Source: Lysobacterales bacterium
GTDB taxonomy: Bacteria; Pseudomonadota; Gammaproteobacteria; Xanthomonadales; UBA2363
DNA length: 64,000 nt
Direction: 5' to 3'
Assembly: GCA_019634735.1 (NCBI GenBank)
Contig: JAHCAT010000013.1
Coordinates: 1-64,000 of the forward strand
Part shown: positions 34,182 through 45,215 of the stretch, piece after piece
Layout of the letters: the number at the start of each line of letters is the position of its first letter
How positions within the stretch are numbered: position 1 is the stretch's first letter
The notes under the pieces: model-generated
The model's input: the letters and a program-made list of their open reading frames with translations, nothing else
Database searches by the model: none
Told to the model about the DNA's origin: nothing
Made by a program: the position numbers and the translations under genes

Positions 34182-34192
34182 CAGGACGCGCC

Positions 34193-37100
34193 ATGAGCGC
34201 CGACCTGCCCGACTACGCCGAACTGCACTGCCTGAGCGGCTTCAGCTTCGGCCGCGGCGCCGCCAGCGCCGACGAGCTGTTCGCACGCGCGAAGCGGCTC
34301 GGCTACCGGGCGCTGGCGATCACCGACGCGTGCTCGCTGGCGGGCATCGTGCGCGCCCTGGAAGCCAGCGAGGCGCATGGCGTGCCGCTGATCGTCGGCG
34401 CCGAGTTCACCCTGGCCTGCGGCCTGAAGTGCGTGCTGCTGTGCGCCGACCACGCCGGCTACCGGCGCCTGTGCGCGCTGATCACCACGGCACGCCGGCG
34501 CGCCGGCAAGGGCGGCTACGAGCTGCGCCGCAGCGATGTCGAAGCCGGCAGCAACGACGGCCTGCTGGCGCTGTGGCTGCCCGGCGAGCGGCCCGCGCCC
34601 GGCCAGGGCCGCTGGCTGGCCCGGCAGTTCCCACAGCGCACCTGGCTGGCGGTGGAACTGCACCGCGGCCCCGACGATGACGCGCGCCTGGCGCTGCTGC
34701 TCGACCTCGCAGCACGCCTCGACCTGCCGGCGGTGGCCAGCGGCGACGTGCACATGCACGAGCGCCGGCGGCGCGCCCTGCAGGACGTGCTCACCGCGAT
34801 CCGCCTGGGCGTGCCGGTGGCGCAGGCCGGCCATGCCCTGTTCGGCAACGGCGAACGCCACCTGCGCACCCGCCGGGCGCTGGCCGCCATCCACCCGGAA
34901 CGGCTGCTCGCCGAATCGGTGGCGATCGCCGCGCGCTGCAGCTTCAGCCTGCGCGAGCTGTCCTATCGCTATCCGCGCGAGCTGGTACCCGACGGCCACG
35001 ACGCCGCCTCCTGGCTGCGCAGCCTCACCGAGGCCGGCCTGCGCCGACGCTGGCCCGGCGGCGAGCCGCTAGCCGTCCGTGACCAGGTCGAACAGGAACT
35101 GGCCCTGGTCGGCAGGCTCGGCTACGAGGCCTTCTTCCTCACCGTCGAGGACGTGGTCCGCTTCGCGCGCGGCCGCGGCATCCTGTGCCAGGGCCGCGGC
35201 TCGGCGGCGAACTCGGCGGTGTGCTTCGCGCTGGGCATCACCGAGGTCGACCCGTCGCGGTTCCGGCTGCTGTTCGGGCGCTTCCTGTCCGAGGAACGCA
35301 ACGAGCCGCCCGACATCGACGTCGACTTCGAGCACCAGCGCCGCGAGGAGGTGATCCAGTACGTCTACGGCAAGTACGGCCGCGAGCGCGCCGCGCTGGC
35401 CGCCACCGTGATCCGCTGGCAGCCGCGCAGCGCCGCCCGCGAGGTGGCCAAGGCCCTGGGCCTGCCCGCCGACCAGCAGGACGCGCTGAGCCGGGTGTTC
35501 GCGCGTGGCCAGGAAGGCGCGGCGCTGGAGGTGCTGCTGGCCGAACAGGGTTTCGCACCGGACTCGCCGGAACTGGCGCGCGTCCTGGCCCTGGTCGACG
35601 AACTGGTGCGCCTGCCCCGGCACCTGTCGCAGCACGTCGGCGGCTTCGTGATCGCCGACGAGCCGCTGTCGTCCCTGGTGCCGGTGGAGAACGCCGCCAT
35701 GGACGGGCGCACCGTCATCCAGTGGGACAAGGACGACCTCGAGGAACTCGGCCTGCTCAAGGTCGACGTGCTGGCCCTGGGCATGCTCTCGTGCCTGCGC
35801 CGCGGCCTGGACCTGCTGGCCCGCCATCGCGGCCGGCGCCTGGAGCTGGCGACGATCCCGGCCGAGGACCCGGCGGTGTACGCCATGCTCCAGGGCGGCG
35901 ACTCGATCGGCGTGTTCCAGGTCGAGTCGCGCGCGCAGATGGCGATGCTGCCGCGCCTGAAGCCGGCCTGCTTCTACGACCTGGTGATCCAGGTGGCGAT
36001 CGTGCGCCCCGGCCCGATCCAGGGCGGCATGGTCCATCCCTACCTGCGCCGCCGCAACGGCGAGGAACCGGTCGACTATCCCAGCGCGGAGCTGAAGGCG
36101 GTGTTCGAGCGCACCCTGGGCGTGCCGATCTTCCAGGAGCAGGTGATGGAGCTGGCGATGGTCGCCGCCGGCTTCAGCGCCGGCGAGGCCGACCAGTTGC
36201 GCCGCTCGATGGCGGCCTGGAAGCGGCGCGGCGGCCTGGAGCACTGGCGCGAGCGTATCCTCGGCGGCATGGCCGCGCACGGCTACGCTGCGGAATTCGC
36301 CGAGCGCGTGTTCGAGCAGATCAAGGGCTTCGGCAGCTACGGCTTCCCGGAATCGCACGCGGCCAGCTTCGCGCTGCTGGTCTACGCCTCGGCCTGGCTG
36401 AAGTGCCACCAGCCGGCGATCTTCGCCGCCGCCCTGCTCAACAGCCTGCCGATGGGCTTCTACGCCCCGGCGCAGATCGTCGCCGACGCGCGCCGGCACG
36501 GCGTGCGCGTGCTGCCGGTCGACGCGCTGGCCAGCGACTTCGACTGCACCCTGGAGGAACAGGACGGCAGCACCGGCGGCCTGGCCCTGCGCCTGGGCTT
36601 CCGGATCGCCGACGGCCTGGCCGAGGCGGCCATGCGGCGGCTGGTCGCGGCGCGCGCGCAGGCGCCGTTCGCCGAGGTCGGCGACCTGGCCCGGCGCGCC
36701 GCGCTCGACCGCGGCCAGTTGCAGAAGCTGGCCGCCGCCGGCGCCCTGCGCCGCCTGGCCGGGCACCGCCACCGCGCGCTGTGGGCGGTGGCCGGCACCG
36801 AACCGGTACCGGCGGCGCACGCGCGCGGTCGCGACGCGGCCCTGACCGGTTTCGAGTCCCGGCCCGCCATCGGGACCCTGACATCGATTCCGGGTTCGAC
36901 TGCTGCTTCGACTTCAGCTTCGGTTATCGCTTCGGCCCCAGCTTCGTCTGTCGCTTCGTCTGTCGCCTGGGCCTCAGCTTCGGCCCCGGATGCAGCAGAT
37001 GCGCATGCGACCGGGGCCGCCTCCGCGACTGCCGGCGCCGATACGCCTGTGGAGAACACCGGCGTATCGGCCCGGCCCGGGCGCCCGACCGGAACCGGCA

Positions 37101-37594
37101 GGACCGCCCGCCAGGCGCCGCTGCTGCTGGCCGACGACAGCGCCCACGAGCGCCGCGTCGCGCTGCGGCCGCCCGATCGCGCCGCCGAGGTGCATGCCGA
37201 TTACGCGGCGCTGGGCCTGAGCCTGGCGGCGCATCCGCTGTCCCTGGTGCGGCCGCGCCTGGCCCGGCGCGGCCTGCTGCGGGCGCTGGACCTGGAATCC
37301 CTGGCCGACGGCGCGCCGGTGCGCCTGGTCGGCCTGGTGACCATGCGCCAGCGCCCGGCCACCGCTTCCGGCGTCACCTTCGTGACGCTCGAGGACGAGA
37401 CCGGCCAGGTGAACCTGGTGGTCTGGCGCCAGGTCGCCCTACGCGACCGCCGCGCCCTGCTGGAATCGCGCCTGCTCGCCGTGCGCGGCCACCTGCAGGC
37501 CGCCCACGGCGTGCGCCACCTGATCGCCGCCCGCCTGGACAGCGCCGACGCCCTGCTGCCGTCGCTCTCGGCCGGCAGCCGGGATTTCCACTGA
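34193..37594 (+). CDS. dnaE2: Error-prone DNA polymerase III alpha subunit DnaE2
   Basis: The 1133-residue protein starts with a PHP domain ([20 protein letters not shown]). The palm carries catalytic Asp residues in [14 protein letters not shown] (about 372-385), with [14 protein letters not shown] and [17 protein letters not shown]-terminal OB fold follows ([15 protein letters not shown]). It performs damage-tolerant, mutagenic synthesis with ImuA/ImuB. Homologues are usually 1020-1080 residues. Here residues about 882-980 are a Ser/Ala/Thr-rich low-complexity insert between the helix-hairpin-helix part and the OB fold. The start follows an H2 hairpin by 11 bases. Confidence 0.95.
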   Translation: MSADLPDYAELHCLSGFSFGRGAASADELFARAKRLGYRALAITDACSLAGIVRALEASEAHGVPLIVGAEFTLACGLKCVLLCADHAGYRRLCALITTARRRAGKGGYELRRSDVEAGSNDGLLALWLPGERPAPGQGRWLARQFPQRTWLAVELHRGPDDDARLALLLDLAARLDLPAVASGDVHMHERRRRALQDVLTAIRLGVPVAQAGHALFGNGERHLRTRRALAAIHPERLLAESVAIAARCSFSLRELSYRYPRELVPDGHDAASWLRSLTEAGLRRRWPGGEPLAVRDQVEQELALVGRLGYEAFFLTVEDVVRFARGRGILCQGRGSAANSAVCFALGITEVDPSRFRLLFGRFLSEERNEPPDIDVDFEHQRREEVIQYVYGKYGRERAALAATVIRWQPRSAAREVAKALGLPADQQDALSRVFARGQEGAALEVLLAEQGFAPDSPELARVLALVDELVRLPRHLSQHVGGFVIADEPLSSLVPVENAAMDGRTVIQWDKDDLEELGLLKVDVLALGMLSCLRRGLDLLARHRGRRLELATIPAEDPAVYAMLQGGDSIGVFQVESRAQMAMLPRLKPACFYDLVIQVAIVRPGPIQGGMVHPYLRRRNGEEPVDYPSAELKAVFERTLGVPIFQEQVMELAMVAAGFSAGEADQLRRSMAAWKRRGGLEHWRERILGGMAAHGYAAEFAERVFEQIKGFGSYGFPESHAASFALLVYASAWLKCHQPAIFAAALLNSLPMGFYAPAQIVADARRHGVRVLPVDALASDFDCTLEEQDGSTGGLALRLGFRIADGLAEAAMRRLVAARAQAPFAEVGDLARRAALDRGQLQKLAAAGALRRLAGHRHRALWAVAGTEPVPAAHARGRDAALTGFESRPAIGTLTSIPGSTAASTSASVIASAPASSVASSVAWASASAPDAADAHATGAASATAGADTPVENTGVSARPGRPTGTGRTARQAPLLLADDSAHERRVALRPPDRAAEVHADYAALGLSLAAHPLSLVRPRLARRGLLRALDLESLADGAPVRLVGLVTMRQRPATASGVTFVTLEDETGQVNLVVWRQVALRDRRALLESRLLAVRGHLQAAHGVRHLIAARLDSADALLPSLSAGSRDFH

Positions 37595-37825
37595 AATGCG
37601 CGACGGATCGGCGGCAGGCGAGTGGGGGCGACGGCAACGACGAACTACAGCGTGGCTCGCCTGTCCGATACCGCGGTCGATCCCGTCGATGATGCCGGTC
37701 GCTGCTGCTTCGCGCCTGCTGAGGTGTCGACACTCCCGGATCGCTGCCGCTGCACCGACGCCGCGGTGATGCTGCTGCCGAAGCCCGTACCGCAAGACAC
37801 CAGGGGCATCGCTACGCACCCGCAA

Positions 37826-38249
37826 CCCTCTCCCCCAGCCCCTCTCCCGCGCCGCGGGAGAGGGGAGCAGCGTGCGCTCCGAATCCCGAATCCCGAATCC
37901 CGAATCCCGAATCCCGAATCCCGAGTCCCGAATCCCGAGTCCCGAATCCCGAATCCCGAGTCCCGAATCCCGAGTCCCGAGTCCCGAGTCCCGAGTCCCG
38001 AGTCCCGAATCCCGAGTCCCGAATCCCGAGTCCCGAATCCCGAATCCCGAGTCCCGAATCCCGAATCCCGAGTCCCGAATCCCGAATCCCGAGTCCCGAG
38101 TCCCGAGTCCCGAGTCTCGAATCCCGACTGCCGAACCCCGAGTCCCGATGACCAGTACGGCCAACCGAACACAGAGCCGTCCGGCCAGAACGCGGCGACA
38201 CCGCACTTCTCCCCTCCCCCGCCTGCGGGGGAGGGGCCGGGGGAGAGGG
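37826..38249. repeat. H1 - heptad array (about 38 units) - H2 composite element
   Basis: The spacer 37595-38273 has no gene. H1 lies at 37826-37870, with perfect 13-base arms CCCCTCTCCCGCG/CGCGGGAGAGGGG. About 38 tandem heptamers GAATCCC or GAGTCCC run from 37881 to 38148, varying at one position. A short link leads to H2 at 38204-38249. H2 ends 25 bases before the mscS-type gene stop (38274, minus strand), which is convergent with dnaE2. The first 230 bases of the spacer show nothing recognisable. Confidence 0.88.
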
Positions 38250-38273
38250 ACGGGGCGGAGCCTGATCCCCGCC

Positions 38274-39713
38274 CTACTCGCGCGGGCCGTCGGCGCGCAG
38301 CAGGTTGTCCTCGCCATGCTGGCGCGCCTCGTCCTCGACCTGGGCGTCGATGTGGACTTCGGGGGCGATGTCGGCTGCGGCTGCGGGCTCTGCGGGCGCT
38401 CGCGGCGAGCGGCCGGCGGAGGCTGCCGGCGACGATCCTGGCGCAACCGGCGTCACCACGGTCGGGGTGGAACCGGGCATCGACGCCGCCCCCGACTGGC
38501 TGAGCTGGACCCGGTAGATCGGCTCGGGCAGGTCCATGCCGGCGCCCTCCAGCGCCGCCTTGACCGCCTGGATGGCCTCGCTCTGCACCTTGCCGAACGA
38601 AGCCCGGCGCTGGTCGACCCAGGCGCTGCAGCGCAGCGTCACGCTGGAGTCGGCCAGCGCTCGCACCAGCATCGCGGGCGGCGGCTGGGCGATCACGCCG
38701 GGCGTGCCGGCCAGGGCGGCCAGGCACAGCTCGCGGGCGCGGCACAGGTCCTCGCCATTGCCGATGCCGAACTCGAACACGAAACGCCGGGTCGGGTTGC
38801 GCGTGTAGTTGAGGATCACCGCCTTGAACACCAGGGCGTTCGGCAGGCGCAGGTGGTTGCCGTCCAGGGTGATCAGGGTGGTGGCGCGCGCGGTCAGCGT
38901 CGCCACCCGGCCCTCGTGGCCGTCGATCACGACGTGGTCGTTGGGCGCGAACGGCTGGCGCAGGCTGAGCAGGATGCCGGCGATGTAGTTCTCCACCAGG
39001 TCCTTGAACGCGAAGCCGACCGCCAGGCCGACGATGCCCGCCGCGCCCAGCACCGCGCCGACCAGGGCGGTCGCGCCCAGCAGGTCCAGCGCCACCAGCA
39101 CGCCCATCACGGTCACCGCCAGGCGCAGCGCCTGGTGCATGAGGTCGGTGAGGAAGGGATTGCGGCTGAAGCGGCGCAGCGGCGCCAGCACACGCACCAG
39201 CAACCCGCCCAGCAGGTGCAGGCCGACCACGATCGCCAGCGCCAGGCCCAGCAGCGGCAGGGCGACGATCAGCCTGCGCAGGCGCTCCATGCCGTCCGCC
39301 AGCACCGGCGCAAGGCGTCGCTCAAGCGCGGTTTCCAGATACACCCGATTGTCCACAGCGACCACGCCGTCGACCGCGTTGGCGAGCTGGCCCGCCACGT
39401 CGATCATCGCCTCGGTATCGACGCTGCCGCGCAGGGTGGCCAGTCCGGAGGTGACCTCGACACGGATGCCGGCCAACGCCGGCACGCGCACCATCACCGC
39501 CTGCACACGCCGCGCAAGGTCGGCATCGCCCTGCGCCAGGCGCTCGATCTCGGCGGCCACCGCAGGATCGCTGGCCGGGTCGTCGTCGACCTGCGCCGCG
39601 TCGGGGCCATCGGCATCGGCCGGCGGCGCCTGCGCCGCGACCGCCGCCGCGCCCGCCAGCCACAGGGCCAGCGCCAGCGCGGCCAGCAACCGGATCAGGC
39701 GGTCAGCAGCCAC
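38274..39713 (-). CDS. MscS family mechanosensitive channel with BON domain
   Basis: The 479-residue precursor has a signal-like N terminus ([20 protein letters not shown]). A BON-type domain follows ([20 protein letters not shown]), then three membrane helices. The pore helix is [20 protein letters not shown], followed by the MscS beta domain ([18 protein letters not shown]) and an alpha/beta vestibule. It releases pressure on osmotic downshift. The C-terminal 80 residues are Ala/Pro-rich. The proposed GTG at 39713 overlaps the MAPEG gene by 19 bases and gives a clean signal peptide; longer in-frame starts would extend into that gene. Confidence 0.87.
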   Translation of the reverse strand: MAADRLIRLLAALALALWLAGAAAVAAQAPPADADGPDAAQVDDDPASDPAVAAEIERLAQGDADLARRVQAVMVRVPALAGIRVEVTSGLATLRGSVDTEAMIDVAGQLANAVDGVVAVDNRVYLETALERRLAPVLADGMERLRRLIVALPLLGLALAIVVGLHLLGGLLVRVLAPLRRFSRNPFLTDLMHQALRLAVTVMGVLVALDLLGATALVGAVLGAAGIVGLAVGFAFKDLVENYIAGILLSLRQPFAPNDHVVIDGHEGRVATLTARATTLITLDGNHLRLPNALVFKAVILNYTRNPTRRFVFEFGIGNGEDLCRARELCLAALAGTPGVIAQPPPAMLVRALADSSVTLRCSAWVDQRRASFGKVQSEAIQAVKAALEGAGMDLPEPIYRVQLSQSGAASMPGSTPTVVTPVAPGSSPAASAGRSPRAPAEPAAAADIAPEVHIDAQVEDEARQHGEDNLLRADGPRE

Positions 39714-40102
39714 CAGGCCACGCTCTGCCACAGCAGCACCAGCGCCATGGCGGCGATCGCCAGCCAGGTCAGCACGGTGCCGAACACGCGGCCGTTGCTG
39801 GTTCCGGCGGTGCGCGACAGGCCCGCCGCGTGCAGCACCCGGCCCAGGACCAGGGCGATGCCGAACGCGTGCAGCCACAGGGGCACCGTCGCCAGCAGTT
39901 CGAGCACCAGCAGCAGCACCAGGGCCAGCGGGATGTTCTCGGCGAAGTTGGCGTGCACGCGAACGCGCAGCGCGAGCGCCTTGTCGCCGCCGTCGCCGAT
40001 GCCGATGCGGGCGCGCCGACGGTACATGACCACGCGGGCGGCAAGGGCCAGCATCAGCAATGCCAGCAGCGCCGCATAGAAGGCGGTGACGCGCGGCATC
40101 AT
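39695..40102 (-). CDS. MAPEG family membrane protein
   Basis: The 135-residue protein has four transmembrane helices ([78 protein letters not shown]). The MAPEG signature segment ALRVRVHANFAENIP carries the conserved Asn-Phe and Glu of glutathione-dependent relatives. The family includes microsomal glutathione transferases and uncharacterised bacterial proteins. The start is uncertain among adjacent GTG/ATG/ATG codons; the first ATG is taken. It lies between and close to the DUF4920 and MscS genes on the same strand. Confidence 0.85.
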   Translation of the reverse strand: MMPRVTAFYAALLALLMLALAARVVMYRRRARIGIGDGGDKALALRVRVHANFAENIPLALVLLLVLELLATVPLWLHAFGIALVLGRVLHAAGLSRTAGTSNGRVFGTVLTWLAIAAMALVLLWQSVAWWLLTA

Positions 40103-40109
40103 CACGGCG

Positions 40110-40580
40110 TCAGCCTGCCGGCTGCAGTTCGACGCTATACGCGTCGATGCGGTACTCGACCTGCGGGCCGCTCACCGATGAAGGGTCGTCGCCGGCGTCT
40201 TCGGCCAGGTGCCGGGCGAAGCTCTCGCTCAGCGTGCGCTGGCCGAGCGTGCCGTAGACCACGGCATTGCCGCTGCTGTCCATGGGCAGGAAGAAGGCGT
40301 GGTTGGTGAACACGCGCGCGCTGCGCTCGCCGTCGGCCAGCACCAGCCAGCAGCCCTTGTTCTGGCAGACCTGGGTGATGCGGCCCTCGAACTTGGCGCG
40401 GCGGCGCAGGAACGGGCCGGCATCGTCCAGCACCGAGCCGATCGCGGCCGGCCGCCCAAGGGGCATGGCCTCGCCGTAGACGTGGCTGCCGCTGGCGGTG
40501 ATCTGCGGCGTGCTGGCGCCCTCGCCCGCGGCCAGCGCGGCCGTGGCGGAAAGCAGCAGGGGCAGGAACAGACGCTTCAT
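40110..40580 (-). CDS. Secreted DUF4920 domain protein
   Basis: The 156-residue precursor has a signal peptide (LFLPLLLSATAALAAGE). The DUF4920 domain contains FEGRITQVCQNKGCWLVLAD, with the family's Cys pair (CQNKGC), and VFTNHAFFLPMDSSG. It is an OB-like periplasmic domain that may bind a metal or carry a disulfide; its biochemical role is unknown. It precedes the MAPEG and MscS genes with 7-base spacing, suggesting one envelope operon. Confidence 0.85.
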   Translation of the reverse strand: MKRLFLPLLLSATAALAAGEGASTPQITASGSHVYGEAMPLGRPAAIGSVLDDAGPFLRRRAKFEGRITQVCQNKGCWLVLADGERSARVFTNHAFFLPMDSSGNAVVYGTLGQRTLSESFARHLAEDAGDDPSSVSGPQVEYRIDAYSVELQPAG

Positions 40581-40749
40581 CGGAAAACTCCCTGGGTGGT
40601 CCCGCCGGGGGCCGGCGATGGATGCCGGCCAGTGTAGCGGCGCAGGCGACGCTTGCGCCGCATGGAGATTCCGTCTCCCCGCGACCGCTGGTGCCGCGCG
40701 CGCAAGCTCAGGCGAGCAGCGCGATGCCGCGAACCCGGTCGCCGTCCGC

Positions 40750-41615
<866 letters not shown>

Positions 41616-41619
<4 letters not shown>

Positions 41620-43334
41620 GGTTCGCGCACCTCGCCGCGCCCGGACGACCAGCGCGGATCGGCGGCCGCTTCCAGGCTGTCGTCGGCGTGGTTCCAGATC
41701 ACCACCTGCATGTTGCCCCAGTCGCGCTCGCCGACGTTGACCGTGTGGCCCATCTCCTTTAGCGCGGCGATGGTCGCCTCGTCCAGGGCGCCCTGCTCGG
41801 CCGAGATCGCGTCGGGCAGGTACTGGTGGTGGATGCGCCGGGCCGAAACCACGGCCTGCGCGTCCTTGCCGTCGATCACCTCGAGCAGGCCGAGCAGCAC
41901 CATGGTGATGATGCGGCTGCCGCCCGGCGTGCCGATCACCGCGGTGCGATCGTCGCCGATCACGAAAGTGGGCGTCATCGACGACAGCATGCGCTTGCCC
42001 GGCGCCGGCGCGTTCGCCTCGCGACCGATCAGGCCGTAGGCGTTCGGCGCGTCCGGCACCAGCGCGAAGTCGTCCATCTCGTTGTTGAGCAGCACGCCGG
42101 TGCCCGGCACCACGAAACCCGAGCCGTACGGCAGATTGACGCTCAGCGTCGCGGCCACCAGGTTGCCCTCGGCGTCGATCACCGAGAAGTGCGTGGTGTC
42201 GCTGCCGCGCGGCGCGTTGTCGGTTCCCGGCAGCATGGCGCTGGGCGTCGCCCGGTCGAGCAGGATGGAGGCGCGCAGGCCGGCCGCATAGTCGGTGCTG
42301 AGCAGCTTTCGCAGCGGCATCTCGACGAAATCCGGATCGCCCAGGTAGATGCCGCGGTCGCGGTAGCCGCGGCGCAGCGCCTCGGCGAGCAGGTGGGTGC
42401 GCGGCGCGGGATCCAGCGCCGGCAGGTCCCAGCGGCGCAGGATGTTCAGCACCTGGGCGATCACCACGCCACCCGACGAGGGCGGCGGCGAGGTCACGAT
42501 GCGGTGGCCGCGGTAGTCGATGACCAGCGGCTCGCGTTCCTTGACCTGGTAGGCGGCGAGGTCGTCCAGCGTCCAGCTGCCGCCTGCCTCGTTGACGCCG
42601 GTCACCAGGCGGCGCGCCGTGTCACCGGCGTAGAACCCCTCATGACCGTGCTTGGCCAGGCGCTCGATGGTGCGCGCCAGGTCGAGCTGGCGGATCACGT
42701 GACCCTCGGCGGGATTCTCGCCGGCATCCAGGAACTGCCGGGCGCTGGAACGCCAGCGGCGCAGCACCTCGACCCGGTAGCCCATCAGGGCGCGGTACTT
42801 GTCGTCGACCGGGAAGCCCTCGCGGGCCAGGCGGATGGCGGGCGCCAGCGAGGTCTCCAGGGGCAGCTTCCCGTAGTGCTCGGCCAGCCAGGCCAGCCCC
42901 GCCGGCTGGCCGGGAATGCCCGCAGCCAGCGGCCCGTTGACGCTGCGGTCGCGGTCGGGCTTGCCGTCGTCGTCCAGGTACCAGTCCAGGCTGACCGCCG
43001 CCGGCGCGGTCTCCCGGGCATCGATGAAGACTTCCTTGCCGTCGCTGGCGCGGCGCACAAGGAAGAAGCCGCCGCCGCCGATGCCCGAACTGGCCGGCTC
43101 GACCACGGCCAGCGCCATGGCGACCGCCACCGCGGCGTCGAAGGCGTTGCCGCCGGCCGCCAGCACCTCGTGGCCCGCTTCCGTCGCCAGGTGGTGGGCA
43201 CTGGCGATGCCGGCCCTCCCGGGACCGGCAGCGGCTTCCGGCGCCGCCGCCGGGGTGGCCGCCGGTGTGGCCGACAGCAGCAGCGCGGGAAACATCAGGG
43301 CGGCGGCCAGCAGGACGCGGCGGGCGAGGGTCAT
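41616..43334 (-). CDS. ggt: Gamma-glutamyltransferase
   Basis: The 572-residue precursor has a signal peptide ([19 protein letters not shown]). N-terminal features are [20 protein letters not shown] and [15 protein letters not shown]. The autoprocessing site is [11 protein letters not shown], where the second Thr (about residue 378) becomes the nucleophile of the small subunit. [20 protein letters not shown] and GTPGGSRII complete the active site. It cleaves gamma-glutamyl bonds of glutathione in the periplasm. The start overlaps the ferredoxin stop, and the end overlaps the MBL gene. Confidence 0.94.
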
Positions 43335-43585
43335 GGCGTGATTCCGGTCAGTCGGTGGTACTTGGCCAGCAGCTGGGCCTGGTCCTCGACCTGGTCGGGG
43401 TCGGGCAGGCAGCACTCCACCGGGCATACCGCCTGGCATTGCGGCTCGTCGAAGTGGCCGACGCATTCGGTGCAGCGCGCCGGGTCGATCTCGTAGATGG
43501 ATTCGCCCTGGTGGATCGCCTGGTTCGGACATGCCGGTTCGCAGACGTCGCAGTTGATGCACAGGTCGGTGATGCGCAGGGCCAT
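43331..43585 (-). CDS. YfhL family 4Fe-4S dicluster ferredoxin
   Basis: The 84-residue small ferredoxin has the first cluster motif C-x2-C-x2-C-x3-C in LCINCDVCEPACPNQ and the second in RCTECVG...CQAVCPVECCL, with the longer loop between cysteines 2 and 3 typical of YfhL/Alvin-type ferredoxins. These carry electrons in the cytoplasm at low potential. In Xanthomonadales such a gene often neighbours coaD, and it lies 660 bases from coaD here. Its TGA overlaps the ggt ATG. Confidence 0.92.
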   Translation of the reverse strand: MALRITDLCINCDVCEPACPNQAIHQGESIYEIDPARCTECVGHFDEPQCQAVCPVECCLPDPDQVEDQAQLLAKYHRLTGITP

Positions 43586-43669
43586 GGTGTCGAGGCAGGG
43601 CGGGTCGGGCGACCCGCCGGGTGGCCGGAAGGCCGGTGCGGCAGGGCCGCACCGGCGCTGTGTGATGGC

Positions 43670-44167
43670 TCAGCTGCCGAACTCGAGGAAGATGAACTCG
43701 GCGCCGGAGCCGGCGATCGCGGCCTCGGCGGCGGCGCGGTCCTCGGCGCGGCCCACGAAGACGACGCGGGCGCCCCGCAGCCGGTTCTCCGGCAAGCCTT
43801 CGAAGATCTCGGGCATGTGCCGGGCCATCAGCGCCGAGTCGCGCGAACCGAAGGCCAGCACGGTGTCCTTCAGCACGCCGCGCTGCAGGGTGTTGTTGGC
43901 GTTGTCGATGGTGCGCATCCGGGTCTCGTCGTCGTCGGACGGGCTCAGGTAGACGGCGAACGGCGGCACGCCGCGGCGCACGCGGACGTGGTGGCCGACC
44001 ATGCGGCTGATGTACTGGCGCCACTCGCCGTCTTCCTGCGAGGTCGGCAGGGTCGGCGATGGCCGCGCGGCGGGCTCGGCCGGCGCTGAGCCTTCCCGGT
44101 TGCAGCCGGCCAGGGCCAGCAGGCCCAGCAGCAGCGCAAACAGGGGCAGTCGGGAAACTCGGGACAT
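43670..44167 (-). CDS. Hypothetical lipoprotein
   Basis: The 165-residue precursor has a lipobox (LLGLLALAGC, Cys about 22) followed by a Pro/Ala linker. A small alpha/beta domain follows with WRQYISRMVGHHVRVRRGVP, DDETRMRTIDNANNTLQRGV and ARVVFVGRAEDRAAAEAAI, ending EFIFLEFGS. No family is recognised. AAGGAGA is well placed before the ATG. It lies between coaD and the ferredoxin on the same strand, so it may be co-transcribed; surface or periplasmic location is inferred from the lipobox. Confidence 0.7.
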   Translation of the reverse strand: MSRVSRLPLFALLLGLLALAGCNREGSAPAEPAARPSPTLPTSQEDGEWRQYISRMVGHHVRVRRGVPPFAVYLSPSDDDETRMRTIDNANNTLQRGVLKDTVLAFGSRDSALMARHMPEIFEGLPENRLRGARVVFVGRAEDRAAAEAAIAGSGAEFIFLEFGS

Positions 44168-44247
44168 CGTTGGCTCTCCTTGGCTCCGGGCGGCAGGATC
44201 GTCCCTGCGGACGACGGTTCCGAGTATAGCGCCGGCGCGCGGCAGGA

Positions 44248-44778
<531 letters not shown>

Positions 44779-44818
44779 TTAGCCGAGGCGGGTCGGGGGG
44801 CGCTATGTGGGGAGGAGC

Positions 44819-45207
44819 CGGGACTCGGGACTCGGGACTCGGGACTCGGGACTGGGGGGACCGGGGACCGGGGACCGGGGACCGGGGATCGGGGACTTGG
44901 GGCTTGGGACTTGGGGCTTGGGACTTGGGGCTTGGGACTTGGGGCTTGGGACTTGGGGCTTGGGACTTGGGACTTGGGACTTGGGACTTGGGACTTGGGA
45001 CTTGGGACTTGGGACTTGGGACTTGGGACTTGGGACTTGGGACTTGGGACTTGGGACTTGGGACTTGGGACTGGGGACTTGGGACTTGGGACTTGGGACT
45101 TGGGACTTGGGACTGGAGACTGGAGACTGGAGACTGGGGGCTGGAGACTGGGTTGGGGTTGGGGCTGGGGTTGGGGCTGGGGTTGGGGCTGGGGCTGGGG
45201 CTGGGGA
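44819..45207. repeat. G-rich heptad/hexad array with quadruplex potential
   Basis: The spacer 44737-45215 has no gene. The + strand has GGGACTC units, then GGGGACC, then some 25 GGGACTT or GGGGCTT heptamers (about 44894-45108). GGAGACT units follow, and finally GGGGTT/GGGGCT hexamers (about 45150-45207). Runs of three or four G separated by three- to four-base loops satisfy the G-quadruplex pattern many times over. Unlike the arrays at 37826 and 57427, no H1 or H2 hairpin flanks it. Confidence 0.9.
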
Positions 45208-45215
45208 GTTTGAGC

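Noticed and set aside
35069..36820. 583-codon open frame antisense to dnaE2
   Set aside because: It has His/Gln/Arg-rich shadow composition, no start signal and full overlap with a certain gene.
37872..38201. Repetitive Arg/Pro/Asn/Ser/Glu frame in the heptad array after dnaE2
   Set aside because: Same reason. It is purely a product of GAATCCC/GAGTCCC repetition and lacks a ribosome-binding site.
45150..45207. Telomere of a linear replicon
   Set aside because: GGGGTT-like hexamers are internal, short and flanked by ordinary housekeeping genes on both sides.
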